NCBI RefSeq assembly: GCF_002246015.1
Contig: NZ_NOLJ01000001.1
Location: 101,127 to 165,126, forward strand
Direction: 5' to 3'
DNA from: Nostoc sp. 'Peltigera membranacea cyanobiont' 210A
GTDB lineage: Bacteria > Cyanobacteriota > Cyanobacteriia > Cyanobacteriales > Nostocaceae
Length of the DNA stretch: 64,000 bases
The position numbers and the translations under genes are program-made. Under the pieces are notes generated by a model, which worked only from the letters and a program-made list of their open reading frames with translations, made no database searches and was not told the DNA's origin. Positions 18,400 to 25,379 of the stretch are shown piece after piece (position 1 is the first letter of the stretch; every line of letters begins with the position of its first letter).

Positions 18400-18551
18400 A
18401 AAGTATTTGGCGAATAGAATTCGCTACTACACAAACGAACGCGAACAGCGTCTCGCAGAGAAGTCCACCTCCGTGGACTAAGAGAAAATCAATGGTTTTA
18501 ACCCACGGAGGTGGGTTTTGTCTGTATAGCCGCGACTTCCAGTCGCCCGGT
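18400..18551. repeat. Long palindromic dispersed repeat with a nested insertion
   Basis: The left arm runs GGCGAATAGAATTCGC, ACACAAACGAA, AGTCCACCTCCGTGG; the right arm is its near-complement (CCACGGAGGTGGG, TTGTCTGTATAGCCGCG, CCAGTCGCC). The left arm alone is interrupted by about 21 bases (CGCGAACAGCGTCTCGCAGAG), a sequence like the short repeats inserted elsewhere in genes here. Without it the element is close to a perfect inverted repeat of about 130 bases. Non-coding. Confidence 0.7.
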
Positions 18552-18559
18552 GAGTAAAC

Positions 18560-18967
18560 TTAAGAATACTGACCTGCTGTAATCAACCTGTCCCGTTCTT
18601 CTAAGCGCTCTGATTGATTAAATTGGAGAATTGCAACAGTTACTCGCCCAACTGATGTCAATGGTGCAATTTCTGCTCCATTCATCTGAAAGCGATCGCT
18701 CCATTTTTGAGTCCTTGGATTGAAAAAGGGTGTTAGTTTCCCTGTTTCAGGATCGATTGACCCCAAATCAGTACCCTTTGCACGATTACAGTATGGGCAG
18801 GCGAGAGCTAGATTCTCTGCTTCAGTAGTGCCACGATGTTTTTCGGCAATAATATGTTCCATCTCAAAACTAAATAGTGCAGCACTCTGAGGAAATAAGC
18901 AGTACTCACACCTTTGGTTCGCTCGTTCAATTACGAGTTTCCGCAACTGGGCTGATACATAAGTCAT
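18560..18967 (-). CDS. HNH endonuclease
   Basis: A 135-residue protein with a compact HNH/McrA-like nuclease fold. The zinc site is formed by CEYC (about 19-22) and CPYC (about 57-60), and the catalytic beta-beta-alpha motif is FEMEHIIAEKHRGTTEAENLA, containing the paired acidic and His residues, with the Asn in ENLALACPYCNRAKG. Single-domain HNH proteins of this type are common accessory genes in cyanobacteria; target and role are unknown. The start codon overlaps the end of the preceding gene by 4 bases (ATGA), so the two are translationally coupled. Confidence 0.85.
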   Translation of the reverse strand: MTYVSAQLRKLVIERANQRCEYCLFPQSAALFSFEMEHIIAEKHRGTTEAENLALACPYCNRAKGTDLGSIDPETGKLTPFFNPRTQKWSDRFQMNGAEIAPLTSVGRVTVAILQFNQSERLEERDRLITAGQYS

Positions 18968-19323
18968 GGATTTTGGCGTAATTGCTCGAAGACATGAGCT
19001 TTTGCCATACGCACAAGATGTTCTATGGTCAGATAGCGTTCTAGTTCAGCTTCACCTTTCGCTGAAAGTGTTCCTGCTTTACTTTGTGCTAGTAAATCAC
19101 TTACACGACTTTGGAATTCCGGTGAGGGTCGGATTGCCAGAATTTGTTCTGATGTAGGCTGACTAGCTAACAATCCAATAATCTCTTTCTCGTCGAGAAA
19201 ATTGCCAGACTGTTCGCTCAATAACTCTTGGAGACCGCGTTCTACTATCTCTTGTAAACGGTCTTGGAACGGCTGTAATTGCTGTCCTAGCTCCTCAGAT
19301 ACCTCAACAGTGATTTCCATCAT
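18964..19323 (-). CDS. Small partner of the HNH nuclease, antitoxin-like
   Basis: A 119-residue acidic helical protein encoded directly upstream of the HNH nuclease, with a 4-base overlap. The N-terminus MEITVEVSEELGQQLQPF resembles the start of small addiction-type proteins that form a strand-helix dimer, and a C-terminal helix (EAELERYLTIEHLVRMAKAHVFEQL) could bind the nuclease. No catalytic motif is visible. Two exact 15-base direct repeats (19342-19387) lie just upstream, consistent with self-repression, though this is only inferred. Either of the two adjacent ATG codons could start it. Confidence 0.65.
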   Translation of the reverse strand: MMEITVEVSEELGQQLQPFQDRLQEIVERGLQELLSEQSGNFLDEKEIIGLLASQPTSEQILAIRPSPEFQSRVSDLLAQSKAGTLSAKGEAELERYLTIEHLVRMAKAHVFEQLRQNP

Positions 19324-19341
19324 CTAGCTCTGTTGTTTTTT

Positions 19342-19387
19342 AAATCAATCTATTAGCTATAAGTCTAGCTACAAATCAATCTATTAG
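19342..19387. promoter_or_regulatory. Direct repeats upstream of the HNH pair, possible operator
   Basis: AAATCAATCTATTAG occurs at 19342-19356 and again at 19373-19387, a spacing of 31 bases or about three helical turns, within 20-65 bases of the gene start. Such phased repeats are typical operator architecture. Confidence 0.5.
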
Positions 19388-19489
19388 TTTAATTTTATAA
19401 GTATCGTGTATAACTAGTTACTGCAAGCATATTTACTAGGTTACTACGGCCGATGTCTACGACGGGCTATTCGGCGTCGCACTCTGAAC

Positions 19490-19789
19490 ATGCAAGCAAT
19501 GGAAACTGCAACGCCCGAAGAAGCGGATGAAATCAGAGAGACTCTGGCTCGTCTGCCGATGCCCCATCTAGGATATCATCTACGTTTGCAGCGTCAACAG
19601 CAAGAAGCGAGTATCGATTTGTGGGAACTGTGTTACGAAGTGTGTTTTCTTGAATACAGTCCACACAAGGAAGCTGCTGATGTTGATACTAGTTTAATCG
19701 ATGAACTGGGTGAAGTCGATTGGCTGCGTTTGGATGCTAAGGCAAAGGGGTTAGTTGAGGAGGCGTTTGCTAAATTACCAGAAGGGTAA
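19490..19789 (+). pseudogene. Partial duplicate of the 162-aa gene at 17846
   Basis: This copy matches the C-terminal 98 residues of the protein encoded at 17846-18334 with only scattered changes (HLPMPH to RLPMPH, LAYTPQKEVADI to LEYSPHKEAADV). The first 63 residues are missing; the homology begins exactly at GCAAGCAATGGAAACTGC and is preceded by a copy of the dispersed GACGGGCTATTCGGCG repeat. An ATG happens to be in frame, so a 99-residue product could be made, but no ribosome-binding site is seen. It is a truncated tandem-type duplication with the HNH pair in between. Confidence 0.75.
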
Positions 19790-20028
19790 TAAAACTAGGT
19801 GCGTAGGTGTAAGCCCGTCGTAGACATCGCTCTCTCATTATCCCAACAGAACTTTCTAATCAACAGGTTGATGGCGTTGTGGCGATTACTGAGCAGATAT
19901 TGGGTTTAAAAAGGGCTTTTTGGTGAGAGTTTCTGATGGTCACGTCATGGAGATTGTGAAGAAGTAGTTTTCGCAAGAGTGCTTCAGTATTTGGATTTCC
20001 TGTTAAGTTGGTGCTATCTAAATTACCT
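19790..20028. other. Intergenic region with inverted dispersed repeat
   Basis: An inverted copy of the GCGATGTCTACGACGGGCTTAC repeat lies at about 19811-19834. The rest may be a decayed gene end (see rejected items). No feature is called. Confidence 0.4.
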
Positions 20029-20412
20029 TTATTCGATAGTTTCGAGGCGAAAACGCTTAAATGCTCTAGCTGCTTCAGGAAGTAGCTCAATGTACCAATA
20101 CCCATTCGTTTCATCTGCAAACCAATTAACTATTGCAAGTGCTGGTTGCCCAAATTCACCATCTTTTACTCCAAAAAATTTGCAAAAACTTGCACCTAAA
20201 TGACCAATTTGTCCAGAAGAGTCACCATTATATCCCGCAGCTTCAGATAACTCCCAAGTACGTAATCTGCGATTATCTTTCATAAAATAACAATGTTGAT
20301 ACAACTTATCCAAGATGGCTTTATGTCCTAGAGTTAATCCCTCATAAATTGAGTGGAACGCCTCTAGATATTTGTCTTCTGAAGGAATATAACGTTCAGT
20401 ATCTTTCAACAC
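20029..20412 (-). CDS. Hypothetical protein (127 aa)
   Basis: A 127-residue soluble protein that I cannot name. It contains a possible winged-helix-like segment (KAILDKLYQHCYFMKDNRRLRTWELSEAAGYN), followed by a glycine-rich turn (GDSSGQIGHLG) and a C-terminal domain with aromatic residues (VNWFADETNGYWYIELLPEAARAF). The first part reads like a DNA-binding helix-turn-helix, so a regulatory role is possible, but this is weak. It lies alone before a toxin-antitoxin pair on the other strand. Confidence 0.6.
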   Translation of the reverse strand: MLKDTERYIPSEDKYLEAFHSIYEGLTLGHKAILDKLYQHCYFMKDNRRLRTWELSEAAGYNGDSSGQIGHLGASFCKFFGVKDGEFGQPALAIVNWFADETNGYWYIELLPEAARAFKRFRLETIE

Positions 20413-20622
20413 TTTATTTTTCCCCTTTCGATTTGCCAGAATACCAACATCAACGTTATAACAAAATATATTAGTACTAAATATTACTTTAAATATTTTT
20501 TTAGCTTGATGAGCAGTTAAGATTTTATTAGAATTGTATCAATTACTCTTGATTAATCATGTTTTCCACATCTGTGCAAAAATTTACCAGCAAAGAGTAA
20601 CAGATAAATTAAGGAACAAAAA
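20413..20622. promoter_or_regulatory. Divergent promoter region before yefM/yoeB
   Basis: About 210 very AT-rich bases between divergent genes. GAGTAACAGATAAATTAAGGAAC precedes the antitoxin start, with AAGGA as its ribosome-binding site. Confidence 0.5.
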
Positions 20623-20910
20623 ATGTCTAATAAAACAAACTACACCGAAGCTTGCAATAATTTTGAAAAAATTTACGAAGAGGCAATTAGCACTCGTGAA
20701 CCTGTAGTTGTTAATCGTGAAGGTGCAGAAAGTGTATCTGTCATACCTACTGCGGAACTTAACAGCATCATAGAGACAGCATACTTATTTCAATCACCTG
20801 AGAATGCAGCACGTCTTTTAGATGCTTTACAACGTGTTAAAGCTAAGACTAATATGCCCCAAACTATAGACGAGTTGCGTAAAGAGTTCTCGCTCTACGA
20901 AGAAGAGTAA
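20623..20910 (+). CDS. YefM/Phd-family antitoxin
   Basis: A 95-residue protein of the Phd/YefM fold. The N-terminal half (NYTEACNNFEKIYEEAISTREPVVVNREGAESVSVIPTAEL) matches the DNA-binding part of the family, including the characteristic PVVVNR and VSVIP strands. The C-terminal half (ENAARLLDALQRVKA) is the toxin-wrapping helix. It should bind YoeB and repress the shared promoter. AAGGA precedes the start. The toxin gene begins 9 bases after the stop codon, so the two form one operon. Confidence 0.9.
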   Translation: MSNKTNYTEACNNFEKIYEEAISTREPVVVNREGAESVSVIPTAELNSIIETAYLFQSPENAARLLDALQRVKAKTNMPQTIDELRKEFSLYEEE

Positions 20911-20919
20911 ATAAATTGA

Positions 20920-21249
20920 ATGTCGGATAATTTAGAACCAGAAGCACTTCCGCAATCTGAAGTTTCTCAAGAGGATAATTTAGAACGCAATCTCGTTTTT
21001 GACCGAAGATTTCTGGAAGACCTTACCTACTGGGTAGAGACAAATAGAAAAACTGCACTCCGCGTCTTATCTTTAGTTGAAGAGATTAGGCGGAATCCCT
21101 TTGAAGGGACAGGCAATCCTGAAAGATTGAGATACTATGATGTAAATGTATGGTCGCGCCGAATCACTCAAACTGACCGGATTGTTTACGTAGTAAGTTA
21201 TGACCGAGTTGAGTTTATTCAGGCGCGATACCATTATGGCGATCGCTGA
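20920..21249 (+). CDS. Txe/YoeB-family mRNA interferase toxin
   Basis: A YoeB toxin cleaves mRNA in the ribosomal A site. The C-terminal 85 residues carry the family pattern: FLEDLTYWVETN, the NPFEGTGNPERLRYY stretch, VWSRRITQTDRIVYVV and the terminal ARYHYGDR, which include the Glu, Arg, His and Tyr residues needed for activity. An unusual point is the acidic N-terminal extension of about 24 residues (SDNLEPEALPQSEVSQ) before the usual start; no alternative start codon exists nearer the domain, so it appears genuine. It forms an operon with the upstream antitoxin. Confidence 0.9.
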   Translation: MSDNLEPEALPQSEVSQEDNLERNLVFDRRFLEDLTYWVETNRKTALRVLSLVEEIRRNPFEGTGNPERLRYYDVNVWSRRITQTDRIVYVVSYDRVEFIQARYHYGDR

Positions 21250-21307
21250 TTTCATGATTAAGTGATGTAAACAAGCTGGGGTGGAAAAAGAGTGATGCCT
21301 ACGGCGT

Positions 21308-21514
21308 TTAAGGGGCATCTATTTCTACCTGAAGTGTCTTAATTTGAGGAATAATAGTAGCTACTGGTGGTTCAAAATGCAGTGACAAAGCTTCCTCAAG
21401 ATTAGCCAATGTCTCAGTTTCAGTCTGACCCTGGCTCGCAATATCAATCTCCAAGCACTGTGCCACAAACCAGTTCCCTTCCTGCCATACACTTGCAGTA
21501 AAAGTTCGTTTCAT
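21308..21514 (-). CDS. HicB-family antitoxin, no HicA partner
   Basis: A 68-residue protein with the HicB partial RNase-H-like fold: FTASVWQEGNWFVAQCLEIDIASQGQTETETLANLEEALSL is the classical signature. HicB proteins neutralise the HicA RNA-binding toxin, but no HicA reading frame (about 60-80 residues) is present within several hundred bases on either side, so it is an orphan. The C-terminal DNA-binding helix-turn-helix found in longer HicB proteins is absent. It may act in trans or be a relic. It is convergent with the YefM/YoeB operon. Confidence 0.82.
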   Translation of the reverse strand: MKRTFTASVWQEGNWFVAQCLEIDIASQGQTETETLANLEEALSLHFEPPVATIIPQIKTLQVEIDAP

Positions 21515-21650
21515 AAGTTTTTGTTGTTCGGCACTTTCTGTTGATTTGATTATACGCTAGAAAAAAACAGGAGGTGCATTGAAGCCGCAAACGCTTATTT
21601 GCTAAGATTTCCAGTGCGACAACATTGAAACAGGGCAACTTTTCATCACC

Positions 21651-22646
21651 ATGCCAACATCTACAATTGACGATAAAGACGCAGCAGCTATCGAAGCCGC
21701 CAGAGTTGGGGTCGCAATATGCGATCGCACCGCTTGGGGACGCATCAAAGTCGCTGGCGACGATCGCCTCAATTTCTTACACAACCAAAGTACTAACAAT
21801 TTCCAAATACTCAAGCCTGGACAAGGTTGTGATACGGTTTTTGTCACTTCCACAGCTAGAACAATTGATTTAGCAACCGCCTACGTTAGAGAAGATGCGG
21901 TAATCCTGCTGGTTTCGCCTAACCGCCGCCAATATCTCATGGAATGGCTGGATAAATATATTTTCTATGCAGATAAAGTGGAATTATCTGATATTACCCA
22001 ATACACCAACACCTTCAGCCTGATTGGCCCAGGAAGCGACGCTGTTTTAGAAAAGTTGGGTATTAGCGAACTCATCGGACAACCTTACGGTAGTCACCAA
22101 GTATACACGATCGCTCCGGCTGAGGGCGTGCGAATTGCTGTGGGTAGCGGGTTAGCTGCGCCTGGATACACCTTCACTTTTCCCTATACTGATAAATCTT
22201 CGGTGTGGAACAAATTGTTAGAAGCTGGGGCAGTAGAAATGAGCGATCGCGCTTGGGATGCTTTGCGAATTTTACAAGGCCGCCCCGCCCCAGATGCGGA
22301 ACTCACAGATGATTACAATCCTCTGGAAGTTGGTTTGTGGCAAACAATTTCTTTTACTAAAGGTTGCTATATTGGGCAAGAAACTATTGCTCGGTTAAAT
22401 ACATATAAAGGTGTAAAACAACACCTGTTGGGTATTCGTCTCAGTGCCCCTGTGGAAGTTGGAAGTGCGATCGCAGTTGGAGATGAAAAGGTCGGTAAAC
22501 TGACTAGTTACACAGAAACAGCTGATGGTTACTTTGGACTAGGTTACATTCGCACTAAAGCTGGTGGCGTAGGCTTAAAAGTCAAAGTGGGAGAAAGTGA
22601 GGGTGAAATCGTAGAAATCCCGTTTGTTTCTCACGAGTACCCGTAA
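21651..22646 (+). CDS. ygfZ: YgfZ/GcvT-like folate-binding protein
   Basis: YgfZ proteins bind folate and help maintain certain iron-sulfur enzymes. The 331-residue length and the signature KGCYIGQETIARL (about 237-249), with its conserved Cys, define the family. The N-terminal part (GVAICDRTAWGRIKVAGDDRLNFLHNQSTNNF) matches the GcvT aminomethyltransferase fold, and a C-terminal beta-barrel follows. The aminomethyl-transfer glycine-cleavage function itself is not expected. The start at 21651 is an ATG without a strong ribosome-binding site. It is divergent from hicB and convergent with DUF5331. Confidence 0.9.
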   Translation: MPTSTIDDKDAAAIEAARVGVAICDRTAWGRIKVAGDDRLNFLHNQSTNNFQILKPGQGCDTVFVTSTARTIDLATAYVREDAVILLVSPNRRQYLMEWLDKYIFYADKVELSDITQYTNTFSLIGPGSDAVLEKLGISELIGQPYGSHQVYTIAPAEGVRIAVGSGLAAPGYTFTFPYTDKSSVWNKLLEAGAVEMSDRAWDALRILQGRPAPDAELTDDYNPLEVGLWQTISFTKGCYIGQETIARLNTYKGVKQHLLGIRLSAPVEVGSAIAVGDEKVGKLTSYTETADGYFGLGYIRTKAGGVGLKVKVGESEGEIVEIPFVSHEYP

Positions 22647-22651
22647 GCAAT

Positions 22652-23614
22652 TCAAATCAAAATATCTTTCTCTTTATCCCTAGCACCGTAACAAAATTCA
22701 TCTACCCAAGAAGCTATACTACGGGCATTTGTAGTTGGTAAATTCACTTTGCTCTTAACTTCTTGTGGTTGAATATTCGGTTGTTTGTCGTTACTTTTAA
22801 CCTCAGTAGTAATTGCTAGCGATGCTCCTGAAGGGAGCCGCCCAAGGGGCGATCGCACTGATTTACCATTACTGTTAATCTCTGTTGTAATTGCCAACGA
22901 TGCACCCACAGGGATTCGGCCAGATGGCGCGTTGCTCTTAACTTCGGTAGCTAATGCCACAGATGGCATAGTTTTGGCTTTGCTGTTAACCTGACTGGTC
23001 ATTGTCGCCGATGCTCCTGAAGGTAACTGACCAGAGTGCCAGCGTACTGGTTGATATTTCCTTAGCAAACCGGAGGCTGGCGTTTTTGCCGGAGTATCGG
23101 GAGCAATTTTAGTTGCATTTGCTACTATCAACTCAGGTTTGCGTGTGCGAACTACTTCAGTGGTAGCTGTAATTGATGGCACAAGTTCATCGGCGCGTGA
23201 CAAGTTGGAATCTAGAGTCTTAGCAAGAGAATGAAGCGCAATCTTGCTGGCAGTTACAGCCGATGATAGATGTTTATCCTCAGAATGCTTCTCATCTGGC
23301 GACTCGCTTTCAACTTGGCTTATAGCCATAGAATGCTCTGATTTGATTAAACGTAACTCTTCATCAGGATTGAAGTTAAGACCTAAAGCGGCGACTATTT
23401 TATCTGGATCGTTATTCAGATCCATCATAAAAGCAAGTATTTCATCAAATTGGGGTTCTAAAACAGACAGTGTTGCCAAAATAAAACCGGACAAAGGACG
23501 GCGTAGACCATCGTAAGTGGCCCAAATTCGCATTTTGACCAGCCAGGAAGTATTTTGCTTGTAGTAAATAAGCCACTTTTGTTTTAAGGATTGACGCAGC
23601 TGCTGGATATTCAT
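22652..23614 (-). CDS. DUF5331 protein with repetitive tail
   Basis: The first 95 residues (MNIQQLRQSLKQKWLIYYKQ, then LVKMRIWATYDGLRRPLSGFILATL) match the cyanobacterial DUF5331 family, function unknown. I start the protein at the ATG at 23614, eight codons into the open frame, where homologs begin. The remainder, about 220 residues, is low-complexity. It contains five or six imperfect copies of a roughly 20-residue unit of the type LPSGASLAITTEVKSN, followed by a short unique C-terminus ending SWVDEFCYGARDKEKDILI. The repeat tail is predicted to be disordered. It is convergent with ygfZ, with only a few bases between. Confidence 0.8.
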   Translation of the reverse strand: MNIQQLRQSLKQKWLIYYKQNTSWLVKMRIWATYDGLRRPLSGFILATLSVLEPQFDEILAFMMDLNNDPDKIVAALGLNFNPDEELRLIKSEHSMAISQVESESPDEKHSEDKHLSSAVTASKIALHSLAKTLDSNLSRADELVPSITATTEVVRTRKPELIVANATKIAPDTPAKTPASGLLRKYQPVRWHSGQLPSGASATMTSQVNSKAKTMPSVALATEVKSNAPSGRIPVGASLAITTEINSNGKSVRSPLGRLPSGASLAITTEVKSNDKQPNIQPQEVKSKVNLPTTNARSIASWVDEFCYGARDKEKDILI

Positions 23615-23662
23615 TGGATGCCTCACTTCAGTCAACAAGATTGCAGACCTTGATATTTTTAA

Positions 23663-24001
23663 TTAGCTTGATTTCTGGGGATGAAACCGATAATAGAGCA
23701 TCTGCTTGACTCTTTGACCACCTAGCAAATGATTTTCTATCAGTAGAGATACTTCATCCGGTTGAACGCCGCTATACCAGACCATATCCGGTAATATCAG
23801 CACCATCGGCCCATTGCCACATTGTCCTAAACAGCTGCTAGCCGTTACAGTTACGCCAGGGATTGGCAAAGCTGTAAAAGCTGCTAAAACCTTGACTGCA
23901 CCTTGCTTTTTACAAGTACGGTTTTGACAAACTCGCACACATTTAGGAGCAGAATCTCGATCTATTTTTGGGAAGTCTGATGGTTGAGTGGTGTTGGTCA
24001 T
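23663..24001 (-). CDS. Thioredoxin-like [2Fe-2S] ferredoxin domain protein
   Basis: A 112-residue protein. After a short variable start, the motif C-x8-C (CVRVCQNRTC) is followed at about 35 residues by C-x3-C (CLGQCGNG), the four-cysteine pattern of the thioredoxin-like [2Fe-2S] ferredoxin family, also seen in NuoE. It is expected to be a soluble electron carrier in the cytoplasm. The first 8-12 residues (MTNTTQPSDF) are encoded by the tandem heptad repeat (TTTGTCA/TTGGTCA units), so the true start is uncertain: ATG codons at 24001 and 24022 both lie in repeat sequence. The C-terminal half is ordinary. Confidence 0.85.
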   Translation of the reverse strand: MTNTTQPSDFPKIDRDSAPKCVRVCQNRTCKKQGAVKVLAAFTALPIPGVTVTASSCLGQCGNGPMVLILPDMVWYSGVQPDEVSLLIENHLLGGQRVKQMLYYRFHPQKSS

Positions 24002-24256
24002 TTGTCCTTTGTCATTTGTCATTTGTCATTTGTCAAAAGTCGGAAGCTAATGACCAATACAACTCTTGGAGAGGCTGCACTTCTCTACGTTCGCGCAGCG
24101 TGTCGTAGACAGACGCTGCGCGTAGCTTGCTTCCCCGGAGGGGTACGACTACGCTCTGTTACCACACCAACGACAAGCGGTAGTTGAATCTCGGCTTCGC
24201 TCGATTACCGCGCAGTCGAAACTGAGTACAAGTGACTAATGACCAATGACCAATGA
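23990..24256. repeat. Heptad-repeat cassette with nested palindrome
   Basis: TTTGTCA heptads (23999-24035) and CCAATGA/GACTAAT heptads (24225-24260) enclose a GC-rich palindrome with CGCAGCGTGTCGTAGACA and AGACGCTGCGCGTAGC segments. The overall design matches the trpA-upstream cassette at 13610-13704. The flanking genes' ends lie in the heptads. Confidence 0.75.
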
Positions 24257-25231
24257 CTAATCTATTGAAAGTCCTTTTGAGGCTAGCCATTCCGGGTTGA
24301 ATATCCGCGACTGATACCGGGAACCACTATCACACAAGATGGTGACAATAGTATGTCCTGGCCCCAATTGCTTCGCTAAGGCAACAGCTGCCCCAACATT
24401 AATACCTGTTGAGCCGCCCATTAACAACCCATCTTTCCTCAGCAGTTGGTAAACTACTCGCAAAGCTTCTTGGTCATCGATTTGGATGGCATCATCAGCA
24501 GGTGCGCCTTCCATATTGGCTGTGACACGACCGTTACCAATGCCTTCAGTGATGGAATTTCCTTCTATGTTGATTTCGCCAGTTTTGACATAACTATAAA
24601 GTCCACTACCCAGCGGATCGGCTACAACACATTTAATTGCTGGATTTTGTTCTTTTAAGTACAATGCTACACCAGCATAAGTACCACCAGTACCAGTTGC
24701 AGTTGTCCATGCATCTATTTTACCATCTGTCTGCATCCAAATTTCCGGCCCTGTGGTTTCGTAGTGGGCGAGGCGGTTGGCTAAATTATCAAACTGATTT
24801 GCCCAAATAGCATTTTCCAACTCAGCAGCTACTCTACCAGATAGCTTGACGTAGTTGTTCGGGTCTTTGTAGGGTACGGCAGGGATGGGACGAACTTCTG
24901 CTCCTAGTGCTATTAGTGCATCTATCTTTTCTTGTGACTGGGTATCGGGAATAATAATTAGGCATTTGTAGCCTTTGGCGTTGCAAATATGTGCTAGTCC
25001 AATGCCAGTATTACCAGCGGTTCCTTCTACTACCGTGCCACCAGGTTTAAGCAGACCTTTCTTTTCCGCATCTTCGATGATGTAAAGTGCGGCGCGGTCT
25101 TTGACAGAACCCCCAGGATTGAGAAATTCTGCTTTCGCAAGGATTTCACACCCTGTTTCTTCGCTAAAACTGTTTAAGCGAATTAAAGGGGTATTGCCAA
25201 CAGCGCCAACGAAGCCATTCTTTATATCCAT
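24257..25231 (-). CDS. cysK: Cysteine synthase family, PLP-dependent
   Basis: A 324-residue fold-type II PLP enzyme, probably O-acetylserine sulfhydrylase. The PLP lysine lies in NPGGSVKDRAALYI (about 37-50), the substrate loop is EGTAGNTGIGLAH (about 69-81), and the phosphate-binding loop is GTGGTYAG with GGSTGINVGAAVALA downstream. The substrate loop reads TAGNTG rather than the TSGNTG of typical bacterial CysK. This variant is familiar from a divergent subgroup that includes fungal mitochondrial enzymes, so cystathionine-beta-synthase-like or other sulfhydrylase activity remains possible. The start is well placed at 25231. Its stop codon lies in the heptad repeat at 24260. Confidence 0.88.
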   Translation of the reverse strand: MDIKNGFVGAVGNTPLIRLNSFSEETGCEILAKAEFLNPGGSVKDRAALYIIEDAEKKGLLKPGGTVVEGTAGNTGIGLAHICNAKGYKCLIIIPDTQSQEKIDALIALGAEVRPIPAVPYKDPNNYVKLSGRVAAELENAIWANQFDNLANRLAHYETTGPEIWMQTDGKIDAWTTATGTGGTYAGVALYLKEQNPAIKCVVADPLGSGLYSYVKTGEINIEGNSITEGIGNGRVTANMEGAPADDAIQIDDQEALRVVYQLLRKDGLLMGGSTGINVGAAVALAKQLGPGHTIVTILCDSGSRYQSRIFNPEWLASKGLSID

Positions 25232-25379
25232 TTTGACTGTAGTTGTGTGAGTTTCTATAAAAATTTTGGCTTATAGCTGTAGCATGATTTACAACTGATT
25301 TGCCTAAAATTCTATGATACTTACATTAGAGCGCTTGCCGTTGGTGTCCTTCCTATCTCACTCTTAACTCCCCACTAAT

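Noticed and set aside
19861..19970. Possible decayed gene end (VDGVVAITEQILGLKRAF, then VRVSDGHVMEIVKK after a frame shift)
   Set aside because: The resemblance to a real protein end is only intuitive; too short and no family recognised.
23990..24256. GC-rich palindrome cassette as an integron or att site
   Set aside because: The same arms recur at several sites without integrase, and no core crossover site can be defined. Dispersed repeat is the simpler reading.
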